NCBI RefSeq assembly: GCF_002086115.1
Contig: NZ_MVHJ01000006.1
Location: 186,001-250,000, forward strand
Direction of reading: 5' to 3'
Source of the DNA: Mycolicibacterium bacteremicum
Lineage (GTDB): Bacteria; Actinomycetota; Actinomycetes; Mycobacteriales; Mycobacteriaceae
DNA: 64,000 bases
Within the stretch, counting starts at the first letter, position 1. Each line of letters opens with the position of its first letter. Made by a program: the position numbers and the translations under genes. The notes under the pieces are model-generated. The model worked only from the letters and a program-made list of their open reading frames with translations, was not told the origin of the DNA and did no database searches. Below are positions 1-8,278 of this stretch, piece after piece.

Positions 1-100
1 GTGCCGTCGGGGCGATCAACCCCATCAGCCACAGGTAGCGCTTCCGGTCACGCCATTCGATCGCTGGGACGTCGGTTGACTGGTCGATTTGCGATGTCAT
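1..100 (-). CDS. alkB: Alkane 1-monooxygenase, N-terminal fragment (runs off the left edge)
   Basis: Only the first 33 codons lie in the window. They start at an ATG at 100 and read MTSQIDQST, then the stretch EWRDRKRYLWLMGLIAPTA. The charged WRD(K/R)KRYLW segment followed by the first membrane helix is characteristic of the amino terminus of actinobacterial AlkB, the integral-membrane di-iron enzyme that hydroxylates n-alkanes with rubredoxin electrons. A GAGAGG ribosome-binding site lies about nine bases upstream. In mycobacteria alkB is followed by two rubredoxin genes and a TetR regulator, which would lie outside this window. The neighbouring Rv3254-like gene matches the M. tuberculosis order (alkB is Rv3252c). 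Identity rests on a short segment, so it is good but not certain. Confidence 0.75.
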   Translation of the reverse strand, partial: MTSQIDQSTDVPAIEWRDRKRYLWLMGLIAPTA

Positions 101-140
101 CTGTCACACCTCTCTGTGAGGACCATCACTGCTGCATTTG

Positions 141-180
141 ACTATAGACGGCGTTTTGTCGCACGTCTAGACAAATTGTC
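141..180. promoter_or_regulatory. alkB upstream region with two operator-like inverted repeats
   Basis: The 170-bp gap between alkB and the divergent oxidoreductase holds TAGACG (145-150) and its inverted copy CGTCTA (164-169). Immediately after comes the palindrome GACAA-A-TTGTC (170-180). On the minus strand a TATAGT hexamer (141-146) could be a -10 element for alkB. Such repeats are plausible sites for the TetR-type regulator usually encoded with alkB; that link is inference. Confidence 0.35.
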
Positions 181-276
181 GGCTTTTGTACAACGCGACG
201 GCTTGAATGGTCCGGCAGAACCGACCCAGCACACTTCGGACACCTTCGGCAGACCGTTCTGACCTGGAAAATCTGC

Positions 277-1668
277 GTGACCCGGCACACACCGCGTACG
301 GTCGGCCAGATGGGGGCACATGCCATCGTCATCGGGGCGAGCCTGGCCGGGCTGTGCGCGGCGCGGGTGCTCGCCGACCATTTCGACCGGGTGACCATCT
401 ACGAGCGCGACACGCTGCCCGACGGGCCGGCCAGTCGCACCACCGTGCCGCAAGACCGGCACGTGCACATGCTGATGGCCCGAGGGGCGGCCGAATTCGA
501 GGACCTGTTCCCCGGATTGCTCGACGACATGGTCGCCGCCGGAGTGCCGAAGCTGGAGAACCGGCCCGACCGCATCCACTTCGGCGCGGCCGGTCACGTG
601 CTGGGCACCACCGACGTACTCCAGCGCGAGTTCACCGCCTATGTCCCGAGCCGGCCGCACCTGGAATGGCAGATCCGCGGCCGCACCCTGGCGCTGCCGC
701 GCGTCGAACTGGTCCGCACCGGCGTGGCCGAGCCGACCTACGACCCCGCCGCCCGACGGGTGACCGGCGCGGTGCTCGACACCGGCGAGACCGTGACCGC
801 CGATCTGGTGGTCGACGCCGCCGGCCGCGGTACCCGGCTGCCGGTGTGGTTGGCGCAGTGGGGGTTTGACCGTCCGGATGAGGACACCGTCGACGTCGGC
901 ATCGACTACGCCACCGCGCAGGTGCACATCCCGGCAGGTGTCATCGAGGAGAAGGTCGTGGTCGCCGGGGCCTCGCACGACGAGCCCGTCGGTCTCGGCA
1001 TGCTGTTGTACGAGGACGGCAACTGGAGCGTGACGACCTTCGGCACCGGCAAGGTCCGTCCCCCGCAGAATCTGGCCGAGATATACGCGCTGGCGGACCG
1101 GTTGCTGCCCGCGCATCTGAGCGCGGCGTTGCGCAGCGGAACTCCCCTGGGCGGCATGGCCTTTCACAAGTACCCGACCAGCCGGTGGCGCCGCTACGAC
1201 CGGATGGGAAGGTTCCCGGCCGGCATCATCCCGTTCGGCGACGCGGTGGTGAGCTTCAATCCCACCTACGGCCAGGGCATGACCATGACCTCGCTGCAGG
1301 CGCGCAACCTGCGCGAGGTGCTGGCCGCCGGGCACCACGACCTCGCGCGACGGCTGGCGAAGGCGACGAAGAAGACCACCTGGCCGGTCTGGACCATGAA
1401 CGCCATCGGCGATGTGGCGCTGCACAACGCCGCCGCCGATGGGGCGCCGTGGTGGTATGCGAAGGTGGGCACCCTGTTCGACCAGTTCCTCGGCGCCGCC
1501 GAGAGCGATCCCGTTCTCGCGGAATGGTTCCTGCGCCGGTTCAGCCTGCTCGACAGCCTCTACATGGTGCCCGGTCCGCGCACGGTCGCACGGACCGTCC
1601 GGCACAACATGAGCCTGCTCGTCGCCGAGAAGCGGCGGCGGCCGGTTCGCGTCACCGCCGCGCGCTAG
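277..1668 (+). CDS. FAD-dependent oxidoreductase, Rv3254-like
   Basis: A 463-residue flavoprotein of the FAD_binding_3 / geranylgeranyl-reductase type. A dinucleotide-binding stretch VIGASLAGLCAARVL lies near the amino terminus. A later GD motif (PFGDAVVSFNPTYGQGM) is where the flavin ribityl chain is bound in this superfamily. Substrate and reaction cannot be read from the sequence. The GTG at 277 has GGAAAA seven bases upstream; an ATG at 310 just before the FAD fold is the alternative start. It occupies the place of Rv3254 between alkB and manA in M. tuberculosis. It converges on manA, overlapping its stop region by four bases. Confidence 0.8.
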   Translation: MTRHTPRTVGQMGAHAIVIGASLAGLCAARVLADHFDRVTIYERDTLPDGPASRTTVPQDRHVHMLMARGAAEFEDLFPGLLDDMVAAGVPKLENRPDRIHFGAAGHVLGTTDVLQREFTAYVPSRPHLEWQIRGRTLALPRVELVRTGVAEPTYDPAARRVTGAVLDTGETVTADLVVDAAGRGTRLPVWLAQWGFDRPDEDTVDVGIDYATAQVHIPAGVIEEKVVVAGASHDEPVGLGMLLYEDGNWSVTTFGTGKVRPPQNLAEIYALADRLLPAHLSAALRSGTPLGGMAFHKYPTSRWRRYDRMGRFPAGIIPFGDAVVSFNPTYGQGMTMTSLQARNLREVLAAGHHDLARRLAKATKKTTWPVWTMNAIGDVALHNAAADGAPWWYAKVGTLFDQFLGAAESDPVLAEWFLRRFSLLDSLYMVPGPRTVARTVRHNMSLLVAEKRRRPVRVTAAR

Positions 1669-2891
1669 ATACCGACGGTCACCCGGAACAGCCGGGCGGG
1701 TTGGTCGGCGTGCAACCGCACCGGTCCGTCGTCGGCGGCGACCCAGGCCGACTCACCCCGGCGCAGGGTCACCGCATCGGCGCCGGCGTGCACCCGCACC
1801 GCACCCTCGATCGCCAGCAGGATCTGCGGCCCGGCATGTTCGGCGGGCGCGTCGATCTCGCGGCCGACATGTTCGGCCCCGAGCTGCAGCAGCGAGACCG
1901 CGAACTCGGGTGCCGGGGTGTCATAGACCAGTTCCATCCCGTCGTGCAGGACCCGCGGCAGGATCGGGGCATCGTCGGTGGGCGTGAAGTCCAGCACCCG
2001 CAGCAGCTCGGGCACGTCGACGTGTTTGGGGGTCAGCCCACCGCGCAACACGTTGTCCGAGTTGGCCATCACCTCGAACCCGACTCCGTGCAGGTAGGCG
2101 TGCAGGTTGCCGGCCGGCAGATAGATCGCCTCGCCGGGCGCCAGCGTGATCCGGTTGAGCAGCATGGCCGCCAGCACCCCGGCGTCGCCCGGGTAGCGCT
2201 CCCCGAGCTCCAGGATGGTCTTGGCCTCGGCCAGGAAGGCGGTCTCCTTGGACCGGAGATAGTTGATGGCCCCGTCGAGCACCGAGGGCACCAGCACGTC
2301 GAGGTCGGGCTGCGGGAAGGTGATCCAGGTGGTGAACAGCGCACGCAGACCGTCGGCGTCGGACTGATCCTTGAGCAGGGTGATGAACGGGGCCAGCTCG
2401 GGCACCGACAGCGCCCGCATGAACTCGGCACTGCGGGCGGCCGCGCGGAAACCGGCCAGCGCTTCGAACTGCCCCAGCGCGACGATGATCTCCGGCTTGT
2501 GACTGCGATCGCGATAGTTACGGGTGGCCGCCGTGACCGGGATGCCGAGGTGGTTCTCCAGTTCGAAACCCTGCACCGCCTGCTGGGCGCTGGGGTGCGC
2601 CTGCAGCGAGAGCGGCTCGTCGGCCGCGAGCACCTTGGCCAGGAACGGCAGCGCATCGCCGAAGCGGGTCCGGGTGGCCTCGCCGAGCTGGCCCTGAGGG
2701 TCGGCGGCGATGACGTCCAGCAGCGAGCGCTCCCCGACCTCGCCGGCCAGATACGCCGAATCGCCGGGGTGCGCACCCAGCCACAACTCGGCCTCGGGAT
2801 TGGCTGTGGGACTGGGCCTTCCGGTGAACTCGGCAATCGCGGTCCGCGACCCCCACGCATATTTCCGAATGGCTCCACGGAGCAGGTTCAC
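1665..2891 (-). CDS. manA: Mannose-6-phosphate isomerase, class I
   Basis: Interconverts fructose 6-phosphate and mannose 6-phosphate, feeding GDP-mannose for PIMs, lipomannan and mannosylated glycans. The 408-residue protein has the type I features: a QAHP segment, a KPE segment near residue 140, and a downstream block PAGNLHAYLHGVGFEVM followed by SDNVLRGGLTPKHVD, which contain the zinc ligands and active-site residues of the family. Translation starts at GTG 2891. It is the last gene of a leftward run manB - Rv3256c-like - manA with a four-base gap to the preceding gene, so co-transcription is likely. The order equals Rv3257c-Rv3256c-Rv3255c. Confidence 0.93.
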   Translation of the reverse strand: MNLLRGAIRKYAWGSRTAIAEFTGRPSPTANPEAELWLGAHPGDSAYLAGEVGERSLLDVIAADPQGQLGEATRTRFGDALPFLAKVLAADEPLSLQAHPSAQQAVQGFELENHLGIPVTAATRNYRDRSHKPEIIVALGQFEALAGFRAAARSAEFMRALSVPELAPFITLLKDQSDADGLRALFTTWITFPQPDLDVLVPSVLDGAINYLRSKETAFLAEAKTILELGERYPGDAGVLAAMLLNRITLAPGEAIYLPAGNLHAYLHGVGFEVMANSDNVLRGGLTPKHVDVPELLRVLDFTPTDDAPILPRVLHDGMELVYDTPAPEFAVSLLQLGAEHVGREIDAPAEHAGPQILLAIEGAVRVHAGADAVTLRRGESAWVAADDGPVRLHADQPARLFRVTVGI

Positions 2892-2895
2892 GCGA

Positions 2896-3966
2896 TCAAC
2901 CTCGCACCAGTCGCAGGTACACCGCCGTCATCTCCAGCCGCACCGCCACCGTCGCCAACTGCTGCTCGGGGCGGCTACGGCCCGGGGTCGGCGCGATGTC
3001 GGGGACATCATCGGCGCTGACCACGTCGAGGTCGGCGAACCCCTCGGTGCGGGCGACCACGACGGGCCGCTGCTCATCGGAGGTCAGCACGACGGTGCGG
3101 ACCCGCGACGGTAGCGGACCGTCGAGTTCCTCGTCGTGGAACAGCGCGGCCTCGTAGTCCACCGGCGCCGCGCCGAACTGACTCAGCGCACCCAGCGCGT
3201 CGGTCAGCCCGACGGCGGCCACCACCTGGCGGGCCACCCTCAGCAACACCGCCGCACTGTGCTGGGCCAGCGCCAGCGTCGCCGCGCTGTCACCGGCCAG
3301 CACGACGTCGCGCCCGGTCAGCCGGTCGGCCAGGGTCTTGGCGGGATTGGTGAACAGCTCCCGGGTGGCACTGTTGCGCAGCGCCTCGGCGTCCAACTCG
3401 TCGGCCAGCGCGTTGATGTCGACGCGCAAGCCGCGGTCCAGGACCGCCAGGATCGCCACGCCCGCCGCCAGGTACCGGGTCAACCCGAACTCGTCGGGCA
3501 CCGGCAGCCGCGGCGCCAGCACCGCGGCGCGGCCGGCGGTCACCTCGCGCAGCGGGCCCTCGTGCGGCGCCACGACCACCACCCGCGCGCCCCGGCGCAC
3601 CCCGGTCGCGGCCGCCGAGACCAGTACCGGGTCACCGGCGTCGGCACCGGCCACCACGACCACGTCCAGCGCCCCGGTCCACGGCGGGACGTCCGCGGTC
3701 ACCACGATCGGCACCGCGGTCGCCGCGCCGAGCGCGGCGGTCAGCAGTGTCCCGGCCGCGTGCGCCGGCCCGGAGTCGGCCACCCAGATCAGCGTGCGCG
3801 GTGGGCCGTCGGCGCGCACCGCGTCGAGAGCGCCCTCATCGACGGCGGCGGCCGTGGCACGCACCTGCGCCCCGGCCATCGCGGCCGCCCGCAACAATCC
3901 GTCCCGGTCGGCAGCCAGCAGTCCCTCGACATCGTCGAGATCGATGGTGGCGGCCCGGGCGGTCAT
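2896..3966 (-). CDS. Rv3256c-like protein of the mannose operon (SIS / TobH-like)
   Basis: A 356-residue protein that in M. tuberculosis (Rv3256c) also lies between manB and manA. The first two thirds alternate hydrophobic strands and small loops (TLIWVADSGPAHAAG, VVVVAGADAGDPVLVSAA) like a phosphosugar-binding SIS fold related to bacterial phosphoglucose isomerases. I do not see an obvious catalytic glutamate and cannot assign a reaction. The ATG overlaps the end of manB by four bases (ATGA), so the three genes are probably translationally coupled. A sugar-phosphate enzyme or regulator is the best guess. Confidence 0.75.
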   Translation of the reverse strand: MTARAATIDLDDVEGLLAADRDGLLRAAAMAGAQVRATAAAVDEGALDAVRADGPPRTLIWVADSGPAHAAGTLLTAALGAATAVPIVVTADVPPWTGALDVVVVAGADAGDPVLVSAAATGVRRGARVVVVAPHEGPLREVTAGRAAVLAPRLPVPDEFGLTRYLAAGVAILAVLDRGLRVDINALADELDAEALRNSATRELFTNPAKTLADRLTGRDVVLAGDSAATLALAQHSAAVLLRVARQVVAAVGLTDALGALSQFGAAPVDYEAALFHDEELDGPLPSRVRTVVLTSDEQRPVVVARTEGFADLDVVSADDVPDIAPTPGRSRPEQQLATVAVRLEMTAVYLRLVRG

Positions 3967-5381
3967 GGCGCCGGCTCGCTCGCCGGCCGGCCGTCATCGG
4001 CCTGGGCGGCGATCACCTTCGCCACCTCGTCGACCACCTCGTCGACCTCTTCTGTCGTCCGCGCCTCGACATTGAGTCGCAGCAGCGGTTCGGTGTTGGA
4101 GGTGCGCAGGTTGAACCAGCGGCCGTCGCCCAGATCGACGGTGACGCCGTCGAGGTGGTCGAGGGACTGGACCCGACTGCCGAAGGTGGTCAGCACGGCG
4201 TCGACGGTCGCGGGGGCATCGGTGACCGTGAAGTTGATCTCTCCGGACGCCTCGTAGCGCTGGTAGTCGGCCATCAGATCCGACAGCGGGCGTTGCTGCT
4301 CGCCAAGCGCGGCCAGCACGTGCAGCGCGGCCAGCATGCCGGAGTCGGCACCCCAGAAATCGCGGAAGTAGTAGTGCGCGGAGTGTTCGCCGCCGAAGAT
4401 GGCGCCGGTCTCGGCCATCAGCGCCTTGATGTACGAGTGGCCGACGCGCGACCGCACCGCGGTCCCACCGCGCTCGGTGATCAGCTCGGGCACCGCCCGC
4501 GAGGTGATCAGGTTGTGGATCACCGTCGCACCGATCTCGCGGCCCAGTTCGCGACCGGCCACCAGCGCGGTCACCGCCGACGGCGAGACCGGCCGACCCA
4601 ACTCGTCGACCACGAAGCAGCGGTCGGCGTCACCGTCGAAGGCCAGGCCGATATCGGCCTTGGTGTCGAGCACGTGCCGTTGCAGATCGACCAGGTTCGC
4701 CGGGTCCAGCGGGTTGGCCTCGTGATTGGGGAACGTCCCGTCGAGTTCGAAGTACAGCGGCAACACCGTGATGCCGGGGATCGCCGCCAGCACGGCCGGC
4801 GTGGTGTGCCCGCCCATGCCGTTACCGGCGTCGACGGCGACGCGCAGCGGGCGCAGCTCGGCGAGGTCGACCAGCGACCGCAGGAAGTCGCCGTACTCGG
4901 CGAGCACATCGCGGTCGGTGATGGTTCCGGCGGCACCGTCATGGGCCGGCACGCCGTTGATCACCTCGTCGCTGATGACGGTCAACCCGGAGTCCTTGCC
5001 GACCGGCTTGGCGCCGGCGCGGCACAGCTTGATGCCGTTGTAGGCGGCCGGGTTGTGGCTGGCGGTGAACATCGCGCCCGGGCAGTCCAGCAGGCCGGAG
5101 GCGAAGTACAGCTGATCGGTGGAGGCCAGGCCGATCCGTACGACATCGAGCCCCTGCGCGATGACGCCGTCGGCGAACGCATCCGACAAAGCCGGCGAGC
5201 TGGCGCGCATATCGTGCCCGATCACCACGGTGTCCACCGGTCCGTTGCCCTCGTCGCGGACCAGGCGGGCGAACGCCCCGCCGACATCGCGGACGAAGTC
5301 CTCGTCGATCTGCTCTCCGACCAGGCCCCGCACGTCGTAGGCCTTGATGACAGCGTGGACAGCCTCAGCGGGCCGAGACAT
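3963..5381 (-). CDS. manB: Phosphomannomutase / phosphoglucomutase
   Basis: Converts mannose 6-phosphate to mannose 1-phosphate, the step between ManA and GDP-mannose pyrophosphorylase. All alpha-D-phosphohexomutase signatures are visible in the 472 residues: the phosphoserine loop TASHNP (106-111, Ser108), the metal loop DGDADR (249-254), the sugar-binding GEHSAH (331-336) and a C-terminal phosphate-binding RTSNTEP. It starts at ATG 5381 and is first in the leftward manB - Rv3256c-like - manA operon. It corresponds to Rv3257c. Length and motifs are intact. Confidence 0.93.
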   Translation of the reverse strand: MSRPAEAVHAVIKAYDVRGLVGEQIDEDFVRDVGGAFARLVRDEGNGPVDTVVIGHDMRASSPALSDAFADGVIAQGLDVVRIGLASTDQLYFASGLLDCPGAMFTASHNPAAYNGIKLCRAGAKPVGKDSGLTVISDEVINGVPAHDGAAGTITDRDVLAEYGDFLRSLVDLAELRPLRVAVDAGNGMGGHTTPAVLAAIPGITVLPLYFELDGTFPNHEANPLDPANLVDLQRHVLDTKADIGLAFDGDADRCFVVDELGRPVSPSAVTALVAGRELGREIGATVIHNLITSRAVPELITERGGTAVRSRVGHSYIKALMAETGAIFGGEHSAHYYFRDFWGADSGMLAALHVLAALGEQQRPLSDLMADYQRYEASGEINFTVTDAPATVDAVLTTFGSRVQSLDHLDGVTVDLGDGRWFNLRTSNTEPLLRLNVEARTTEEVDEVVDEVAKVIAAQADDGRPASEPAP

Positions 5382-5536
5382 GGCTCTCCTCGCTCTCTGT
5401 TCGACGGGGGTTGTCAGGACTGCTCTGCGAGCAAGCCTAGTAGTTCGTCACCACCGACGCGGCAGGTCCCGTGATGACATCGCACGGCATCGCAGTTCGC
5501 ACCGACCACCGCGGTCATACCCCCACGCCCGGCGAA

Positions 5537-5962
5537 TTATTCGGCCGGCGGATCCGGCAGCACCCGCAGGTGGCCACGGCGGCGACCGTTGGGCTCGGGA
5601 CGGCGCACCGGTGGCGCCATCAGCGACCCGCCCGGCAAGCCGGTGGTCGGGTCGGAGAATCCGGCGGTGACACCGTTGACCGTGGACGGCAGGCCCTCGC
5701 GTCCCTCGCGGACGGCATCGGCGAGGGCGACCAGATCGTCCTCGTCGGGATGGGCGGGCAGCGGGCCGGCGTGGCGCACCAACTCCCATCCGCGCGGGGC
5801 GGTGATCCGCCCGGCATGCACGACGCACAGGTCCCAGGAATGCGGCTCGGAGACAGTGGCCAGTGGCCCGACGACCGCCGTCGAGTCCGAGTAGACGAAG
5901 GTCAGCGTCGCCACGGCGTAGTGCGGGCACCCGGGCCTGCAGCAGCGACGGGGAACGTTCAC
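5537..5962 (-). CDS. DUF3499 family protein (Rv3258c-like)
   Basis: A 141-residue actinobacterial protein of unknown function. The amino terminus carries CCRPGCPH followed by a strand-rich segment and WDLCVVHAGR. The spaced cysteines and histidines suggest a small metal-binding (zinc ribbon-like) domain, which is typical for DUF3499. The carboxyl end is proline- and arginine-rich. It is divergent from the Rv3259-like gene, sharing a 108-bp promoter region, and lies upstream of manB as in M. tuberculosis. No function should be inferred. Confidence 0.8.
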   Translation of the reverse strand: MNVPRRCCRPGCPHYAVATLTFVYSDSTAVVGPLATVSEPHSWDLCVVHAGRITAPRGWELVRHAGPLPAHPDEDDLVALADAVREGREGLPSTVNGVTAGFSDPTTGLPGGSLMAPPVRRPEPNGRRRGHLRVLPDPPAE

Positions 5963-6030
5963 GCCCCGAAGATTATCGTGCGGGCACCGCTGGGGGGTCC
6001 GGACACGCGCGTGCGGGATCGTCGATCTCC

Positions 6031-6061
6031 AACCGTTACCGGTCGATTATCAACCGTTACC
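6031..6061. repeat. Direct repeat AACCGTTACC x2, 21-bp period
   Basis: Two identical decamers AACCGTTACC (6031-6040 and 6052-6061) are spaced by exactly two DNA helical turns in the shared promoter region of the DUF3499 gene and the Rv3259-like gene. The second copy ends ten bases before the GTG start at 6071. The GTTAC/GTAAC core recalls response-regulator half-sites such as those of MtrA, but that assignment is inference. Confidence 0.45.
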
Positions 6062-6070
6062 ATCTGTCCC

Positions 6071-6535
6071 GTGGCGCAGCGCAACCATCGGGGATCACGC
6101 CGCGGCCGCGGGATGCGTGGACCGCTGCTGCCGCCGACGGTTCCGGGCTGGCGCAGCCGGGGCGAGCGATTCGACATGGCGGTGCTGGAGGCCTACGAGC
6201 CCATCGAGCGCCGCTGGCACAGCCGCGTGGCGACGCTGGATGTGGCGGTCGACGAGATTCCGCGCATCGCGCCCAAGGATCCCGACAGCGTGCAGTGGCC
6301 GCCGGAGGTCGTCGCGGACGGTCCCATCGCGCTGGCCAGGCTGATCCCGGCCGGGGTGGATGTCCGCGGTAATGCCACGCGGGCGCGAATCGTGTTGTTC
6401 CGCAAACCGATCGAGCGCCGGGCCAAGGACACCGACGAACTCGCCGAGTTACTGCATGAGGTGCTGGTGGCCCAGGTGGCCACCTATCTGGGTGTGGACC
6501 CGGACGTCATCGACTCACCGTCCGACGACGCCTGA
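6071..6535 (+). CDS. Metallopeptidase-like (zincin fold) protein, Rv3259-like
   Basis: A 154-residue protein starting at GTG 6071, directly after the paired AACCGTTACC repeat. The amino terminus is basic (RNHRGSRRGRGMRG). The C-terminal part carries ELLHEVLVAQVATYLGVDP, which aligns in position with the HExxH zinc site of the zincin_1 family. Here the second histidine of HExxH is replaced: after HE come V, L, V. The protein is therefore probably not an active zinc peptidase as written. It is divergent from DUF3499 and convergent with whiB2. Function unknown. Confidence 0.7.
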   Translation: MAQRNHRGSRRGRGMRGPLLPPTVPGWRSRGERFDMAVLEAYEPIERRWHSRVATLDVAVDEIPRIAPKDPDSVQWPPEVVADGPIALARLIPAGVDVRGNATRARIVLFRKPIERRAKDTDELAELLHEVLVAQVATYLGVDPDVIDSPSDDA

Positions 6536-6548
6536 GGCGCGTCCGGAC

Positions 6549-6941
6549 TCAGATGATGCCGCGCTTGAGGCGACGGCGTTCACGCTCGGACAGACCGCCC
6601 CAGATGCCGAAGCGCTCGTCATTGGCCAGCGCGTACTCCAGGCAGCGATCCCGCACCTCGCAGCCCTGGCAGATGCGCTTGGCCTCGCGGGTGGAGCCGC
6701 CCTTCTCGGGGAAGAACGCCTCGGGGTCGGTTTGCGCGCACAGGCCGCGCTCCTGCCACTGATCGTCGTCGTCGGACGGCGCGCCGAGTTCGGTGCGCTC
6801 GGGCACCAGACTCAACTGCGGGCGTGCGATCACTTCGTTCGATTCCGGACCGGTAGTGGTGTGCGGTGCACTGCCCACTGAACCGAGCATCCGGTTGTCG
6901 AACCGGAGCACGCGGTCGAGATCGACCTGCTCAAAAGACAT
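6549..6941 (-). CDS. whiB2: WhiB2 / WhmD iron-sulfur regulator of septation
   Basis: A 130-residue WhiB-family [4Fe-4S] protein. The four cluster cysteines are Cys68, Cys91, Cys94 and Cys100 (GLCAQ, then CQGCEVRDRC), followed by the G(I/V)WGG turn and a basic C-terminal tail RERRRLKR that contacts DNA or sigma factor. WhmD is essential for septation in M. smegmatis. I start at ATG 6941 because GAGGAGG lies about seven bases upstream; an in-frame ATG at 6956 is possible. The long N-terminal extension compared with the roughly 89-residue M. tuberculosis annotation is seen in several mycobacteria. Confidence 0.93.
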   Translation of the reverse strand: MSFEQVDLDRVLRFDNRMLGSVGSAPHTTTGPESNEVIARPQLSLVPERTELGAPSDDDDQWQERGLCAQTDPEAFFPEKGGSTREAKRICQGCEVRDRCLEYALANDERFGIWGGLSERERRRLKRGII

Positions 6942-7279
6942 GTTCCGCCTCCTCACCTACTTGATGTTCCCCACGGGTGGGGCTCGATGCTGGATGATGA
7001 AATCCGAACCCCACCAGCACTACCCCAGCTATCACTATTGTGATGTCCGGCCATCTCATTCGAACGTCTGATCGAAACTCGGTCTGCGCCACCGAAACCG
7101 GCGGCGAACCACGAAATGACACTGATGTGATTAGACACTTGTTAGCTGTCCCGGTCAAGCGGAATGGCCAGTTTTCATACCATCCCGTGACATAGATCCG
7201 GCGTGTCCGTTCTCCGGCGTGTTCACCACACCCCGGGCGGCGACGACGAAGGATGCGCCAGGGCCTAGGGTCTGAGGGC
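6942..7279. promoter_or_regulatory. Divergent whiB2 / fbiA control region (338 bp) with two GACAC motifs
   Basis: No gene was recognised here. Two GACAC pentamers (7118-7122 and 7134-7138) are spaced 16 bp apart in the same orientation. GACAC is the core site of WhiA, a regulator that works with WhiB-family proteins in actinobacterial division. Near the whiB2 start the transcript would contain a near-perfect CCCCACGGGTGGGG hairpin (6969-6982). The fbiA side has no clear -10/-35. Link to WhiA is inference. Confidence 0.45.
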
Positions 7280-8278
7280 GTGAAGGTCACCGTTCTGGTC
7301 GGCGGCGTGGGCGGCGCCCGGTTCCTGCTCGGGGTCCAGCATCTGTTGGGGCTGGGCCAGTTTGCCGACCCCTCCGGAGGTGCCGACGGCACAGGCGAAC
7401 ACGAACTCACCGCGGTCGTCAACGTCGGCGACGACGCCTGGATGTTCGGCGTCCGCATCTGCCCCGACCTGGACACCTGCATGTACACCCTGGGCGGCGG
7501 TATCGACCCCGAGCGGGGCTGGGGCCACCGCGACGAAACCTGGAACGCCAAGTCCGAACTGGCCGCCTACGGCGTGCAGCCGGACTGGTTCGGCCTGGGC
7601 GACCGGGATCTGGCCACCCACCTGGTGCGCACCCAGATGCTGCGCGCGGGGTATCCGCTGTCCCAGGTCACCGAGGCCCTGTGCGCGCGCTGGTCGCCGG
7701 GCGCCCGGTTGCTGCCGGCCAGCGACGACCGCAGCGAGACCCACGTCGTGGTCACCGATCCCGACGGGGAACGCAAGGCGATCCACTTCCAGGAGTGGTG
7801 GGTGCGCTATCGCGCAAAGATCGAGACGCACAGTTTCGCGTTCGTAGGATCCGACAAGGCCACCGCCGCACCGGGTGTGGCGGATGCGATCAGCGGGGCG
7901 GATGTGGTGTTGATCGCACCGTCGAACCCGGTCGTCAGCATCGGCTCCATCCTGACCGTCGGCGGTATCCGGGCGGCCCTGCGGTCCACCGCGGCCCCGG
8001 TCATCGGCTACTCCCCGATCATCGCCGGAAAGCCGTTGCGCGGCATGGCCGATGAATGCCTGTCCGTGATCGGCGTCGAATCCTCCTCGGAGGCCGTGGG
8101 CCGGCACTACGGCGCCCGCAGCGGTGTCGGCATCCTCGATGCCTGGTTGATCGACGAGGGCGACAGCGCCCAGATCGACGGTGTCACCGTCGCGCAGGCA
8201 CCGCTGCTGATGTCCGAGCCGGCGGTCACCGCCGAGATGGTGCGGGCCGGACTGCAGCTGGCGGGACTGTCGCTGTGA
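7280..8278 (+). CDS. fbiA: F420 biosynthesis phospholactate / phosphoenolpyruvate transferase FbiA
   Basis: Transfers the phospholactate-type side chain onto the deazaflavin Fo to give (dehydro)F420-0, using the guanylylated precursor made by FbiD. The 332-residue protein opens with [19 protein letters not shown], the CofD-family glycine-rich motif, and contains [10 protein letters not shown] and [12 protein letters not shown] typical of the family. Start is GTG 7280, which gives the length of Rv3261; an upstream in-frame ATG at 7253 is not needed. The TGA overlaps the fbiB start by four bases, so the two are translationally coupled. Confidence 0.93.
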   Translation: MKVTVLVGGVGGARFLLGVQHLLGLGQFADPSGGADGTGEHELTAVVNVGDDAWMFGVRICPDLDTCMYTLGGGIDPERGWGHRDETWNAKSELAAYGVQPDWFGLGDRDLATHLVRTQMLRAGYPLSQVTEALCARWSPGARLLPASDDRSETHVVVTDPDGERKAIHFQEWWVRYRAKIETHSFAFVGSDKATAAPGVADAISGADVVLIAPSNPVVSIGSILTVGGIRAALRSTAAPVIGYSPIIAGKPLRGMADECLSVIGVESSSEAVGRHYGARSGVGILDAWLIDEGDSAQIDGVTVAQAPLLMSEPAVTAEMVRAGLQLAGLSL

